A DNA stretch of 64,000 nt from Membranipora membranacea (GCA_914767715.1 OU612073.1:5518001-5582000), one strand, 5' to 3'; shown: positions 1-12,787, counted from the first letter of the stretch. A program made the numbers and translations. The notes: generated by a model not told the origin, from the letters alone.

Positions 1-410
1 GTTGCTTTTAATTTTAGTTAAATAAATCCAATAGTTCTTCTTTTCAAAGCTACTTAATGTGGTTAATGAGAGCTGACCTGTACAAATTTCTGCTGTAGCC
101 ACAAATATTTTTTTGAAGATGGATAACACTTCACATCATGAGCAGGTATGTACATGATGTATTATTTGTTGTTCTAGGACTTGTTACATTTTGTTCTCAT
201 TAACACCTTTGCGATTGTGATAGCAGTGCATTGAAGTTACTGGAATATTGGGATAAATATCTAGTGATTCAGGAGTGCATTGTTAACCTAAGGCAATTTC
301 AGCTCAAAGTTTGCTGCACTTGTAATGATTTTACCATCAAACTGTCATATTACATGCACTGATTTATAATACATCAGTGCATGTATTATAAATCAGTGTA
401 TTATAAATCA

Positions 411-443
411 GTATGTATGTATGTATGTATGTATGTATGTATG
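411..443. repeat. TATG tetranucleotide microsatellite
   Basis: About eight near-perfect TATG units, flanked on both sides by the repeated phrase TATTATAAATCAGT. Confidence 0.9.
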
Positions 444-569
444 CATGTATTATAAATCAGTGATTACATGCATTAGATAGTCTGGTGGCAGCCTATACAA
501 AATGCTGCTAGAAATGCAACTTCATTTACGGAAATGGGAGCATAGGGTCACCTGACACAGCCAGCCCTT

Positions 570-660
570 AACGTCATTTGGCATTGTGATTGCGGTCGTA
601 GGGGGCTGAATGACCGCCTACGGCCGCGCCCGCCATCCCGAACGCCATTTAGGGCTGGAT
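570..660. repeat. CpG-rich imperfect hairpin
   Basis: CCAGCCCTTAACG at about 570 pairs imperfectly with CCATTTAGGGCTGG ending at about 660, and the intervening CpG-rich arms also pair. Many mismatches are C-to-T or G-to-A type, as expected of an old, methylated foldback element. Confidence 0.5.
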
Positions 661-1176
661 GTGGATTGGGTGCGACAGTTGACAGCACGTAAAACTCTCC
701 CAGAAATAACTGACAAACCCTACCCACCCAATTTCGTAAAGTTAAGTGAAAGAGAGAAGGAGGCTGCCACCAGACTAAGAAGTATGGGACTGTATAAGTG
801 TTGTTATTAGTCCTCATGAGATTTAGACATATACAAATCCATAGTCTGAGCCCCCCCAAGACTTTTGCCCCCCCCCCCCGGCCGGCGGTCCCCCGTCGGG
901 GGAAATCCTGTGTTCTAAAATATCTACCACATATTAGATTCAATCCGGCCTCATTAATGTTCCTGCCTTTTTGTCTCATTTACACATGTCGTGGTACAGT
1001 CAATGACATGATGATCTCAAACTGTACTTAGCCATAGAAGTGACAAGTGTAACTGTGTCATCATAATATGATAATAACTTCATAAAATAATCAATGATTT
1101 TATGTCAATTAATGCGCAGCTCAGTTGAGCTTTGAGCTGATGATGCTGTGGGAATTTATAATCACAAGCCTTGCAT

Positions 1177-1435
1177 ACTAACGACCTGTGAAGTCTACAG
1201 ACGCTGTCGGTGTTCTCATTTCAGACTGAGAAATAGGATTTATTGCTACTGCTGACAAAAGCATTGGATTTTCTTGTACTGGAAAATTGAGAACATTTTT
1301 GTGAGATTGTCTACCTGCCTACTATAGAAAGTTTACAACTGTGATGTTGAGACATCAGCTTTGTATTTTCTTCTGTGACTAGACGCGAAGGAGGCCTACT
1401 TGGGACAGTGGATATATTTATCATTCCGTTATAAA
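1177..1435 (+). other. Possible 5' untranslated exon of the four-CUB gene (end supported, start uncertain)
   Basis: A strong donor (ATAAA followed by GTAAGT) sits after position 1435, and the first coding exon is preceded at 1831 by a pyrimidine-rich TTTTGTAG acceptor. Together they suggest a non-coding leader exon ending at 1435. Its start is unknown. No open frame is needed here and no promoter motif is clear. Confidence 0.3.
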
Positions 1436-1832
1436 GTAAGTGGTAATATCCCATTTCTGTTGCTTGTATTGTCAGGACTCCTATTGCTTGAAATATAATT
1501 CTAACAGCTTTAATTTTCCAACTCGTGTATATTTTCCAACATCAAATTTTCTCTGAGACTCGAGTTTTTTTGTATTTTCCACCTTCGTATTTTGTGTCGG
1601 TTAAGTACACAAAGAGGAGCAGAGCAGACCATTCACAAGATATAAAGTTGAATATATTGACAGATATATCTGGTGCAGAGTTTGATTGCAGGAACCATAA
1701 AATAATACCTAAAAATTCAGCCAGGAATACAATCAAAATATACTCAAAAATCAAACCATCTACAATCACTAACGCAATGCACCTCCATCGGTTTGTATTG
1801 CTTAGAAGGTTTTTCCTGGTTAATTTTGTAGA

Positions 1833-4800
1833 ATGGCCGTTGAGGGTGAGTTTTATCGACACACATGGAGATGTTTTCAGGCACTGTCAGTGTTCTTATT
1901 GATGCAAACCATTCATAAGACATCAGGTGACATCAACCCAGGTAGGTCTATATAGAAATTATTATCATAATACTCCAACCGTTGCCACCATTATCTTTTC
2001 AAAAATTTGAGAATTTTAGGTGAAAAATGCTATTTTTAATTTGATTTAGGCGCAAAATCTTTGACCTGCTCCCCCACCAGTAGCATAAAAGGGAGAAATA
2101 AACAAGTACCGCTCTTCCTTTAGAATCTTTGTACTAGCTAAGGCTTTGCGGGTCAATGCTAGAACAAGCGTGTTCCCTCTGGCAGCTGCAGGTTAAAAAA
2201 GTCAATTACAAAAGTCTTGTATCAAGGTAGCAGCTTTTCTACCTCTGGCCCTTGTAATGATATAGAAAACAGATATGTTCTAGGCCAAGGAAATTTATTT
2301 TTGAATACCCATAGCATGCGTTGGTTCATACTGGTTTTATTACATGGCTGGGTAAAGTTGCGGGCATTCATGAATAACTTAAAATGGATCTTGTTACGGT
2401 AGCATGAGGTTAGCTCCTGGGCACATCCAAACAAAATTTCTGTGATCAATCCCACGAGACATCATGTATTTGATGATGTATTCTTCTAAGCGCGGATGTG
2501 TTGTATTGAATATTCTTGTTGTCTGATCATAACCTTTTGTAGATTAGGTTTATCAATTATACATCTGATGAGAGAGCATCTAAAATGAGCAACATCAGCA
2601 TTTACATTGTACACCACAGATAACATAAACACGGCAGTGATCTGTACCTATAAATGGCTGTTAACACAAATATTCAGTTTCTGAATTATGAATTCAAACT
2701 TTCCGCCTTTTACTTACTTTAAGGGCTACACTGCCATCGAGTAACTACTCTAGTTTTGATCATTACATAATCATACCTTGGAAAGATGCCTGATGCATAC
2801 TGCATAGGCGTGGGAGCTAGTTGATGCTACAATTATTTAGCTGAATGGAACTTGTCACTTTCTTATTAACTAATCCAAATCAAATCAACAGCATTGCAAA
2901 CTAACACCTATTATCCTACAAACTGTTTACAAACTATAAAGTCTAGCTAATATTATTGTGGCTGCCACTTGACAATCTGGTTTGCACAGCAATCCAATTC
3001 CTCTATCACCAATACTTGAGTAGTGTGACACACATTCTCGCTGACGCTGTATTACAACTACCGTACAAGACAACCTTGCAGATCAATTAGCACATAATTA
3101 CCATTGGATAAATTCATCTTATAATCCTGTAAATATGATAAGCGCACTCTGAAGGCGCATCAACCATCACGCCAGTACGTGTAATCTAAATACTATAGTC
3201 AAGAATAGGACAGTTATTTATGGCGGAATATTGCAAATATCTTTCTTCCCACCCATATATCTACCTACATGTAACTAGATAAAGTTTAAACCAATCGCCT
3301 GCATTCCAGTTGCTCCCTTCCACTGGTTACGCCGCAGCGGCCTCCGCGGGGTGACCAGTGGATCGGGAGTAGTTCCGAATGCGGGCAGATGGACCAAACT
3401 TCGTCTAACATGCAACAGACTGGTAGCTGGTTTTGCAGCAGTGACTTTCTATTGATCTCCTGGCATGACTATATGGGTTCATCAAAATATATAAGATAGA
3501 TTTCCTCAAATGAATCGGCCTGTAGCTATAGCAATGTGATAGAGGTTTGCCACACCAACACTACTAGTCTTCTGCTGTAATCACTACCATACAAACACAG
3601 ATTTGAAATTCAACTATTTTGCGCATATTTGAGTTTGCCCAGCCCTACCATGCCAGGATTCAAAACCGGGAATAAGTTGTTTTGGCAGTTATTCACTTAG
3701 TTTCCTTGTGTATGCAGGTTGAAACAATAGCAACCCTGTTAAAGTATGTAAACCAAAGATGTTGGAAATTCCCTTTGATGTCTATGTATTGATGCATTGT
3801 GGTAAGGAATAGGGATACTATTAATCTTTATCACACATGCATGTGGCTTTAGAAACGAAATAAAACAGAGTTAAGAACAGCAGTGTGTTGATAAGCTAAC
3901 AAATATTAGCAAGAGTTATGTACGCAAGTTTAGGGGGACTTAATATTAGCTAGCATCAATGTTAGCTAGCTATGGGGGGGAGGGGGGCTCTTATATCAAC
4001 TAAAGAGGATGTGGTGATGTTAACTAGCAGTAAATTTCACTATTTCAAGCATGTGAAAAAAAGCAAACTTTTCGTCCTGCAAATACTTTACTGGCCACTG
4101 GTATCAGATAAATTACCTTAATTGGAACATTTTGAAATATTAACAGGCTGTAAATGTGTGACCTATCAGGGCACTTCTGATTCTACTAGTCTGTCTGGAG
4201 TCTTCACTTCACCCAGCTATCCTAACCCTTACAGAGCTGGAATAAACTGTATACTCTACACCTTCATAGCACCTGCCAACTCTAACATGATAGTAGAGCT
4301 CATCTTTCAAGACTTGGATCTAGGCGAGATCAATGACTACGGCAAGTAAGTACAGTTAAATCACATTGACACTGACATCTCATGTCAAGTGCTAGTAGAG
4401 ATTATTGCTGGCAAGCGTGAAAAAGGTATTATGGGATAGTGGCAAAAGGCAAAACTTGGTGTTAGTTAATAAAGACACTGATTCTCCCTACTAACTAAGG
4501 TCTTTACGTATCTCACTGGAATATGTTGAAAGGATAAACAACGTTATTCTTCATCATATTGACAGCTGCATTCAAAGTAGTACAAATCGAGGGATGCATG
4601 GCTATGTTGACAGAATAGAAAAATAATGATATCATGGCGATTCCCTTGAGATAATAATTCGTTGAATTGGATCGTAATAAGTGTGCGTATAACTAGTGGT
4701 CTGATTCACAAAGCTTGTTCACTAAAAATTGGCAGCATCATCATAGTCAGGGATCATGACACCTGCGAGTTAATTGCTTTTAAAGCTGACTTTTTTATTG

Positions 4801-7800
4801 GTTCGATGTAATGAAGAAAAAACTTTCACTGTAGCTAAGCAGATAGGTAATTTTAATAAACAGGTTGCTGTAAATTTACTTCTACTAACTGTCATTTATT
4901 GCGGTAGAATTCCCAGCAATTTTCTTGTCAATCCCCAAGTCTCTATGTAAAGTTTTGTCTTGGGTTGTAAAGTTGTCTCGTTTATATGTGTGTAGCGGGA
5001 CCAGAACATCAGCTAATAGATCATAATTTATATTTCTTTCAGCTGTAATTCAGGAGATAAGCTTCTAGTTTACCTGAATCAGATGACACCAACTATAAAC
5101 AAACGAGACCCTGCTAACACTCAGATATGTGGTAATATCAGCACTATGGCGAGGCAGACTTTTTATTCAGTAGGACATGTAGCGATGTTAGCTTTGTCTA
5201 CAGATCGGAACACTCTACCTCACACTGGCTTTAAGGGAATATACAACTTTGTGGACTCAAGTAAGTGTCACGAGTGAAGTGTCATGTAGGGCAGAAAGCA
5301 CTCACCAACTGAAAAATTTTATCATTCCAAGTCAACTCAGTGCGACAACACCGAGCAAGTGATGCTGAGTTTTTTCAGAGCCTCAGCTTGAAAAAATTGT
5401 GATATGGACAGTTGAGCTAATTAGGTGTGGCTTATTCTCAACTGCACTGTTACTTCTTAAAATTGTTGTCTTAACAAAATGCAGCGCCGGCCGGCCGGTG
5501 GGTACTATGGTTCAAAGTCTGTGTTTTAGGGTAACACTCTTACATCTAACTAAAATGACCAGCCTTTTAGCCCTCTTAGCACCTGCCTAGCCTCCTAGCA
5601 CCTGCCTAGGTATGCCAATTTGGTTTTCACAGCTCTGTAATTATAGCAAATTAAGAATTATCATACTCTTTGTTTTCAATTTTTGAGTAAATTCCAGAAG
5701 ATCTTTTGGTGGAATGTTAATAATAACGCTCAATTTTACTGAATTATGACTGGTATATTAATGAGGTGCCTGTAGCCTTAAGGTCTGTAGTTTAACTTTC
5801 AAGTAGCTTTGAATGCCATCTGTGCAGCGAAAATCACATCTTTAAACTCAGCTTAATAGGAAACAAACAACTATATATCCTTCCTGTGTGACAGGTGAGA
5901 AAAACTCCCAGTGAATCCCCAGAGCTTACTCAACAATAAATTTCTATTTTAAATAGGCGTTTGCAATTTGTATGTTTGTGGGGGCGATATACTGTTGTGG
6001 AGTTTAATCCAGCTCAGTACCATAATGTTGAAAGAAATATCATACAAGTGGTTGGAGGGTTGCTTTGTTTTCTACTGGTCGGTTTTTGATCATGTTTGAA
6101 CCTTATTTGTCACTTTGTTTCTGACAAAACAAAGGTTGGGATGCCGCTAAAGATGGACACGAGTTGCCCGAAATCCTCATACTGAGAGTGTGATACATCC
6201 TAGAAAACTAGAATGCATCTTAGAGGTGTGGCCTTAGAGGATTTCTGAATGTAAGTGTGCAGCGAGCTGCCACAAACTGAAACAGGCATTCGAACTTAGC
6301 CAATAGGCCGTGAAATTTATTTGTTGTTGGCAGCGAGTTGTAATATATTTTCTTTTTCACGCAGGAGAGTTTGATACAGATGGTATAAGACAGAGAGGGC
6401 CACAATGTACTTATTACTTCTTATCCGCAGCCAGAAAACAAGGGAAATTCTTCTCACCTGGCTACCCGCAGGTTTGTCTCCACATGCTAGTTATTAGCTT
6501 ATACTAAGAAGGTTGTACCATTTCAGCAAGAATTGTACTTTCAAAACTTGGTCATTATCCGTAAGTGATCAAGGGAGATAACTCAAAAAAATATGACCTC
6601 ATGATTTTCTCACTCGCAACAAACTTAATGGCAGGAGGGTTTATGGAGAGATGATAAGACTTTGATACCTTATGGTGAATGTAGCAGTAGCATGGCACAT
6701 AAACAGCTTGTAATGAAACACCACCACTGCTCGTAGGGGAATAGGTAGCTGTGTCACGCGTCCATCCAAAACCGTGGTGGTGTGGGAAGGCTAGTGTAGA
6801 GGGGTATAAACTATACTAGACATGAAAGTCACCTCACGGACAATCAATAGTGGTTGTGTCCCCCTGTTTATTATACCCTGGATGAGTAAGCATTTGCAGG
6901 AGGTAAACTTGGTCATTTCTGCAAGCTGAAAGGGTTGAAATTTATGGCTAGCTACCACTCAATCGCCCTCATTACTTCATAATATATACACTCACCTTTG
7001 CTAGTGATAATGTTGCAGCTAGCGTTCAGTCATCCCTGAGTCAATAGTAAACCAGGTTCTATCTGAAATTTACTCCTCTTGGGTATGTTTGTATGTATAC
7101 ACATTTGAATGTTTTCAACTCTGTCTCGTTATAGAATTATCCAGCAAGTGTAAACTGTGCGTGGATATTCAAAGGTGACTGGGATGAGAAAGTGCAGATA
7201 ACTTTTGTGAAGATAGATATGAGTACACAAGGACTAAAAGACTACACGTAAGTGATTTTCACCTCTCAAGATTTTTTATAGATCAGAGCACGCCAAATGG
7301 AAGTGCCCAGCCGAGGTCCTCGGCTGCTCTTGTCTATTATGTCAAGATAACAGCAATTACTTTGTATTTCAAAAAGCCTTGGAGTTACTATTGGATGGAA
7401 GCCAAGCAGGAAACACCGCCCAACAATATCCTGCTTGCTAGCTCGGACAGCGTTCAATATAACCTAAGCACAGCCTGTTTGGACTTTTGTGAGCATAACC
7501 TCCACCAAAAAATAGCGTCACAATATGACAGATGACTTGAACTTTGCTAATCTCGCCTATACAAAAGCTCATATCACAATGATATTTTATCTCTGCCTTT
7601 TCTTAGTATACCCTTATGCAGCCCTAGTACAAATAGTATTCAATGAGCTAAAGAAACGCAGAATTCTGTTTTCTAGGAGCGATAATTTGATAAGATCTTA
7701 CAATCATCCTAATAGGTAAGAGGTTGCTCTGCTACCCAAGCTTCGATCTCTTCCCAGCTCTTTTTTTGCATGCAGCAATTTCCTTTTACAGCTTATCGAT

Positions 7801-10800
7801 GGCTAATTATAAAATAACTCTTTCTTCCAGCTTTAACCTATTCCTTTCTTTGCTTCTACTTAACTTTACCCATCACCCTTTGGTTGACTTCTAAAAGTCT
7901 GCTTCCAGTATAACTATTGTTCAGTACAGCAATGTTTAGATACAGGTGAGTAGTGGGTAGGGGATAGCGGGGAGCGGGTAGGGGGTAGCGGGTAGGGGGA
8001 GCGGATTGGTGGTTTGAATCCTCATGTTGAATGAAGATACTAATAGTATAACTTATTTCTTCTTGACGGTACAACGACCGATGATAATCGCCTTCTATCA
8101 TTCAGACAGGATCTCTAACTAGACTACCCGATTGTTTTCCGTGACATATTCCCATGTGAAATCTTTGCTAAGATGTCATTGTTGACCACTGTACAGATAT
8201 CCAATCGCATGTCACGTTATTAGTGATTAACTCTAATTACTGGATGTGATATCGACAAATTAGCAATTACCGAGTCAGTTAATAAGCTATAGACGAGCCA
8301 GGGTCTGCGTTTCATGCGGTGCAAATGAATTGTGTGGGTCACAAGGGTTGAAGTGAAAAAAACAACTCCGTTAGCAAAGGGAAGGGGCTTGTGAAATAAT
8401 TACACTTTTTGGATTACCTTCTTTTTTCGAGATACATTATTTGGCAAACTAAATAACTTTTGAGAAAATGTCATACATACATGACTGCATCTGTGGCTCA
8501 CAGGAAAATAGATTGGCGCACTTTTGAGCATGAAAATAGTTCACAAGTTTATCGTGACGGACACTGAGAAAGAGAACAAGGAACACGTCATTGTTAAATG
8601 AGGATGCTGACAAAAGCTTAGGCCAATCAGGTGCAGTCTGTCTTGGACAGAAAGTGCTGAATGCCATCATCGATGCAGACAGCCAAGTCAGAAATTGCGT
8701 GTTACAGTCAGGCAGTTCCCCAGTTCCTACCATCAATAAAACATACCAAGAAGAGCATTGAATTTTTAACCACGGAAATCTGACATAACTTTATCATAAG
8801 TTACGGCCTGGCTATAACATGCATTGGTCTTTGGGTAGTCTTTAATATTTGAATGGCGAGATAATTGCAAAAATTTCATTCCAGTTTTACATCCACTCAT
8901 GCTGCATTTTCTTTGTACTTTCTTCCACAGGACATGCGACACAGGCACTAAACACATTGACAGTATATCTGTGTATGATGGAGATAGTCGCAGCGCCCCA
9001 ATCATATCACGATACTGTGGGAGACGTGACCACCAAGAGGTTCTGTCCACAGGGAGGCGACTACGCATAGAGTTCACAAGCAACCAGATCGCATACAAGA
9101 TGTCAGGGTTTGCTGCACTTTTCAAGTTCGTCAAAATTACACCAGGTATTATAAAGCAAATATTTGATAGAATTCAGTATTTCCCAACTGTAGAAATAAG
9201 GTAATACAAGCTAGACATGGATTTACGGCTAGAGGAATAGTTGATGTATTGATTCAGTTCCATGACAATTTGAATTTCAGTAAAATTGACAACCTTCTTT
9301 TCTCGACGGTTAGGCAAGCGTTGGATCTCTAATTTTATTACTGAGTTATCTTCCTCTGATAAATAAGAGGGTAACTACTAATTAGCAGTTTGGTGACAAA
9401 TTTAAGCAAAGGATCTGATGTTTTTTTCAGTAGACAAGCTGGAATCATGCGACCAAACATTGAACTCAACCAATCAGAAATCAGGTGTTATCACATCTGA
9501 AGGCTACCCTCGTCCCTATAAGGCTGGTACTGTATGCAGTTATCGACTCTATGGAGCTATAAATGAGAGGGTGGCTATAAAATTCACAGACTTCCAGCTT
9601 AGCTCATCTCAAGATAGTACAAATCTCCCTAGGTGAGTGAGAAGATAGGAGCCTTATAAACCTGTTAGGTGAACATTAAATAGGGCATGGTTATGCGTAT
9701 CCCACAATGCAATTTTTTAGAATATGCAATATGATATGGGGTAAATGAAAACATAAAGGAGATTAACTTGCTGACTTTGAAAATCCGGGTCAAAGTTACA
9801 TTTTTGGAATGCTATTCACATAACTTTTAGATGAGTTTTCCTTTTCAATCATGAGTAAAATATTTATGAGTTGATTGAAACAATGGCTTAAGATATCTCT
9901 AGATATCTCTAGACTGTAAGTTATATTTAAACATTGCTAATATTGCAGAGCGTGTTACCCTTGAATTTGGTTAATTTTCTGAAAACTCGTTCTTTTGAGA
10001 TTCGCCATGTTGTTGCACCGAATAAATATCTCTAGCGTCTAAGTGCGTATACAGTATTATGACGTGATGCAGATGTTATAACTTGTTCAACATTGTCCTT
10101 TTTCAGCGCTGGAATGGACTGCAGTTTGCAGGACAAGATCACTATCAATATCTTAGTTAATAATTCACATATATCACAGCTCAAGGTCTTCTGTGGGTCA
10201 CAGATACCACCAGGGGTTATGAGTAACGGACAATATTTGGAGATCAAATTCAATGTTCTATCTAAAGATCCACAGTATAGAGGATTCAGACTAGAATATG
10301 AGTTTGTCACAGGTAAGAAATAAGATTCTAAAATGTGGGTCAAAATCGTAAGTTTGTGTCTGTCCAAAGACTGAGAAATACAGGTACCTTAAGGACGCGG
10401 CCGCAATATTCGATGCCAAGATGCTCTCAGTTTGCAGGCAGGTCGGAGCACACTTGGGGGCGTCAAATAAGCCCAGTAGTCAATAGACTTCAGCAGCATT
10501 CTAACCTGAGACCTCCAACGCTTGCGCGTTAGAGGGCAGGCGCTCTAACCAACTGAGCTACCTTCTACTCTAGGGGTAGAAATTAACTAGTCTAAGACAA
10601 CTAGGAATGCGGTGTAGAAGTACCTGAGATTAGAGTGAAATAAAATTTATAGTCTCATCTCTGAATGGAGGGAGGATGTAGAGTGTACATTGTCCAGCCC
10701 AACTTGACTGAAGGGAAATACAGTTAGAGAAGAACTCGCATAAGACATAATTTGTAACTTTAATTTTGTAGATTTTGGTATAAAAGCAGATGAGAAAGTG

Positions 10801-12787
10801 GCCTATCTGTGTGAGTATAGATCTACACTAGTAGCAAATATATTTTTTTTCCTCCTAAAGTCTCAACTCATCAGCTATACATCAAGCCTTGTGACAGCTG
10901 TCACTCTACTCTCTGGAAAGTCTAGCTGTTCCCTTGCTTTTTATACTAGAGATTTTATTGCTCTCCATTACATACATTAATTATTATATCCGTCCTTTTA
11001 GCAGAATAATAAAACAGAAACAAGGATGGAATATTATGAAAATGTCTGAGATTACTACTGTTCTTTGATACTTTCAAATAACTGATACCTGTCACTCAAG
11101 TATCCCTTGTCACTCACGGAGTATCATATTTATACCTTCTTGTATCACCCAAGCTGCGAATACTTTCGCACTTGCATCTTGAAGTACCTAAAAAGCAATG
11201 ATGCCTAGTACTGTGACATTCTTTTCTTTTTTAGCCTGTGTGAACAATTATCGAGCAAGTATAAACATGGAGGGAGAGTTTATGTCCCCCAACTACCCTG
11301 GTTTATATCCTAAGGATACTCAGTGCGAGTACTATTTCCATGGAGAAGGCAGAAATGTAATGATCAATTTTACACACTTTGACGTGTCCGGGCACCCTCC
11401 ATTGTAAGTTTTAGTACTCATGGTCTTTAAACAGTGGCCATTACGACAAAGATGTGTTCAAGGTTGTGATACCAGCATTGACCGATTTGGACATTCGATT
11501 AGCTTTCCAACGATATATTAAATGTCCGAATTGGTCAACGCTGGTATCATAACCTAAACAGTGCAAATCATGGAATCTTTTATTTGAGATTTAGTTGTAG
11601 AACTCAGGCTATCTCATAGGAAAAGTGCCAAATTTGTGAGTTAGCGTCAAGCGGTAACTGCTAATTTTACCGACGGGACTCCTCCCTCAGTGTAAAAATC
11701 TGATTGTTTCTCAAAAAGTGATACATAAACAATCATAGACTTTTGAAGAGTGCCACTTAAATAATATTGATATATCATACTTTATGCCAGGTGCTCCGAG
11801 AAGCATTACAGTGATCAGGTGTCCTTATCAAACTACTACACAGCAGATGATAAGAAGCTAAACAAGTACTGTACATCCCCATATCTACCCAATTATATAC
11901 TACAGGAGAGCCCTATCATCTCAGACTCCGACTTTTTTCGTGTCACATTCAAGTCGGGGATGGACGGCTCGGGTACCGGCTTCAGAGCTGTCTATAAATT
12001 TGTTGAACCAGGTGAGAAAATTACAACCAGCATATACTTTCGTTTATGAGTTGTTAGAGTTCACCCTCCCTGGTTAAACCAAGTTTGATCCAACTTTGCC
12101 TGTATTTGGAATTACTGTCTTCCTAGCCGGAGGAAGCAACTCAGCAGTTTGATATAGGCAACTTGAAATAAATTGCAAATTGCTTGCCTTGGAGGGCAGA
12201 GAGGTGGGTCTAATCGAACCCCCTTTCAACCCATAACATAAAGCTTTTTCTCTAAATATGATTATCATGGACAATAATGAGCTGGCCTGCAGAATCAACT
12301 ATAATACAAACACTGACATATATTATATAGAACATATCTGACCCTGATCACACATATGACTATTTATGTAGGGTTGCTGGACTGCATTTCTCATATTTGA
12401 TTGAGTCCACAAGTTCGGAATCGAGAATTGCTGACCCTTGTAAACTTTTGTCAATCAGTCTTTGAGTTTTTGAAGGTTGTTACTGAGATGCCGATCAATG
12501 CCTAACATAAAACCTGCCAGATTTTTAGTTACCGACACAAAGCTTTATACTGTGGGAGTATTTTCACAAATAGCCATGCTGTGTATTTTACCACTGATCC
12601 ATAATTTCATATCATGGAGTACAACCAATATTGACAAATATTTTTGTTTGTAGAAGACAGTTCAAATAAGGAGCAAATAAGTGGGGACAATAACAGGAGC
12701 CATGCAGTATTACCGAATCCAACATTGACTTTTCTAACTCTGATCATTGTATATATGTCACATCACACCCATAACTCAGTCACATGA
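1833..12787 (+). CDS. Four-CUB-domain secreted or membrane-tethered protein
   Basis: The coding exons join in phase into 630 residues: 1833-1941, 4147-4345, 5043-5260, 6365-6471, 7135-7247, 8931-9145, 9431-9632, 10107-10312, 11235-11403, 11791-12011 and 12654-12787 (TGA). Exon 1 encodes a signal peptide with the hydrophobic core ALSVFLLM, and a good acceptor lies one base before its ATG. Four CUB domains follow at about residues 37-175, 176-320, 321-456 and 457-586. Each shows the paired cysteines, the SP-x-YP motif near its N-terminus and a C-terminal Y/F-x-F-V; CUB2 has VYDGDS followed by CG, typical of a calcium-binding CUB. CUB1, 3 and 4 use two exons each and CUB2 three, and every CUB begins at a phase-1 intron. 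The tail (587-630) is polar, then has a short hydrophobic run (LTFLTLIIVYM) and a short polar end, so it could be a weak membrane segment or a GPI signal. Four CUBs plus a C-terminal anchor recalls SOL-1 (suppressor of lurcher), but orthology is not shown. Confidence 0.85.
3276..3407. mobile_element. Foldback MITE, copy 1, with near-perfect 9-bp TSD
   Basis: The 132-bp element starts TAGATAAAGTTT and ends AAACTTCGTCTA. Its arms (about 42 bp, including GCCTGCATTC and its complement) pair and enclose a second GC-rich stem (CCACTGGT...ACCAGTGG). It is flanked by ACATGTAAC (3267-3275) and ACATGCAAC (3408-3416), a 9-bp target-site duplication with one mismatch. It lies in intron 1 of the four-CUB gene. 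Confidence 0.8.
6130..6345 (+). repeat. Interspersed repeat, copy 1 of a dispersed pair
   Basis: This stretch, including GATACATCCTAGAAAACTAG, GTGTGCAGCGAGCTGCCA and CTTAGCCAATAGGCCG, recurs in the same orientation at about 18893-19110 with moderate divergence. Copy 1 lies in intron 3 of the four-CUB gene. No coding content is recognised. Confidence 0.7.
7947..8006 (+). repeat. G-rich short tandem tract (GGGTAGGGG-like)
   Basis: The plus strand carries repeated GTAGCGGGTAGGGG-type words with at least five runs of three or more G in about 50 bp, matching the simple G-quadruplex pattern. It lies in intron 5 of the four-CUB gene. Confidence 0.6.
8745..8851. mobile_element. Truncated right end of the AAAGACTACC foldback family
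   Basis: The text from GAGCATTGAATTTTT through TTATCATAAGTTAC to GGTCTTTGGGTAGTCTTTAA matches the right arm of the full element at 13741-14024. The left arm is not recognisable. The fragment lies in intron 5 of the four-CUB gene. Confidence 0.65.
10490..10570 (-). repeat. tRNA-like sequence, probably the head of a tRNA-derived SINE
   Basis: On the minus strand, TAGCTCAGTTGG (10549-10560) is a perfect A-box, followed by TTAGAGCGCCTGCCC as in tRNA D and anticodon arms. About 43 bases on, GGTTAGAATGC (10496-10506) is a degenerate B-box. The acceptor and T stems do not pair well, so a functional tRNA gene is unlikely. The unique sequence that follows (toward 10330) may be the SINE body. Confidence 0.55.
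10772..10810 (+). other. Candidate 39-nt cassette micro-exon in the four-CUB gene
   Basis: Between CUB3 (exon ending 10312) and CUB4 (exon starting 11235) lies a 39-nt stretch with a plausible acceptor (TTTTGTAG) and a good donor (GTGAGT). It enters and leaves in phase 1, so it can be included or skipped without changing frame. Inclusion would add 13 mostly charged residues (DFGIKADEKVAYL) to the CUB3-CUB4 linker. Only the splice signals and phase support it. Confidence 0.35.
11461..11555. repeat. Inverted repeat with 35-bp arms
   Basis: The arms at 11461-11495 and 11521-11555 match at 31 of 35 positions (for example GATACCAGC against GCTGGTATC), with a 25-bp loop. It sits just downstream of the first CUB4 exon, in that intron. 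Confidence 0.85.

Larger units (their letters stand above)
1..1176. other. Upstream flank without a recognised gene
   Basis: This stretch holds a TATG microsatellite (about 411-443), a CpG-rich imperfect hairpin (about 570-660) and a C-rich tract (about 846-905). A 66-codon frame at 610-810 begins inside the hairpin; its second half looks mildly protein-like (PYPPNFVKLSEREKEAATR), but I recognise no family and see no clear splice support. Confidence 0.5.

Noticed and set aside
548-979. 143-codon minus-strand frame over the CpG/C-rich region
   Set aside because: It runs through the hairpin and the poly-C tract, has low-complexity composition and no recognisable motif. It looks like a by-product of base composition.
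10490-10570. Functional tRNA gene on the minus strand
   Set aside because: The A-box is perfect but the T-arm is degenerate (GGTTAGAATGC) and the acceptor stem does not pair, so a SINE head or tRNA relic fits better.
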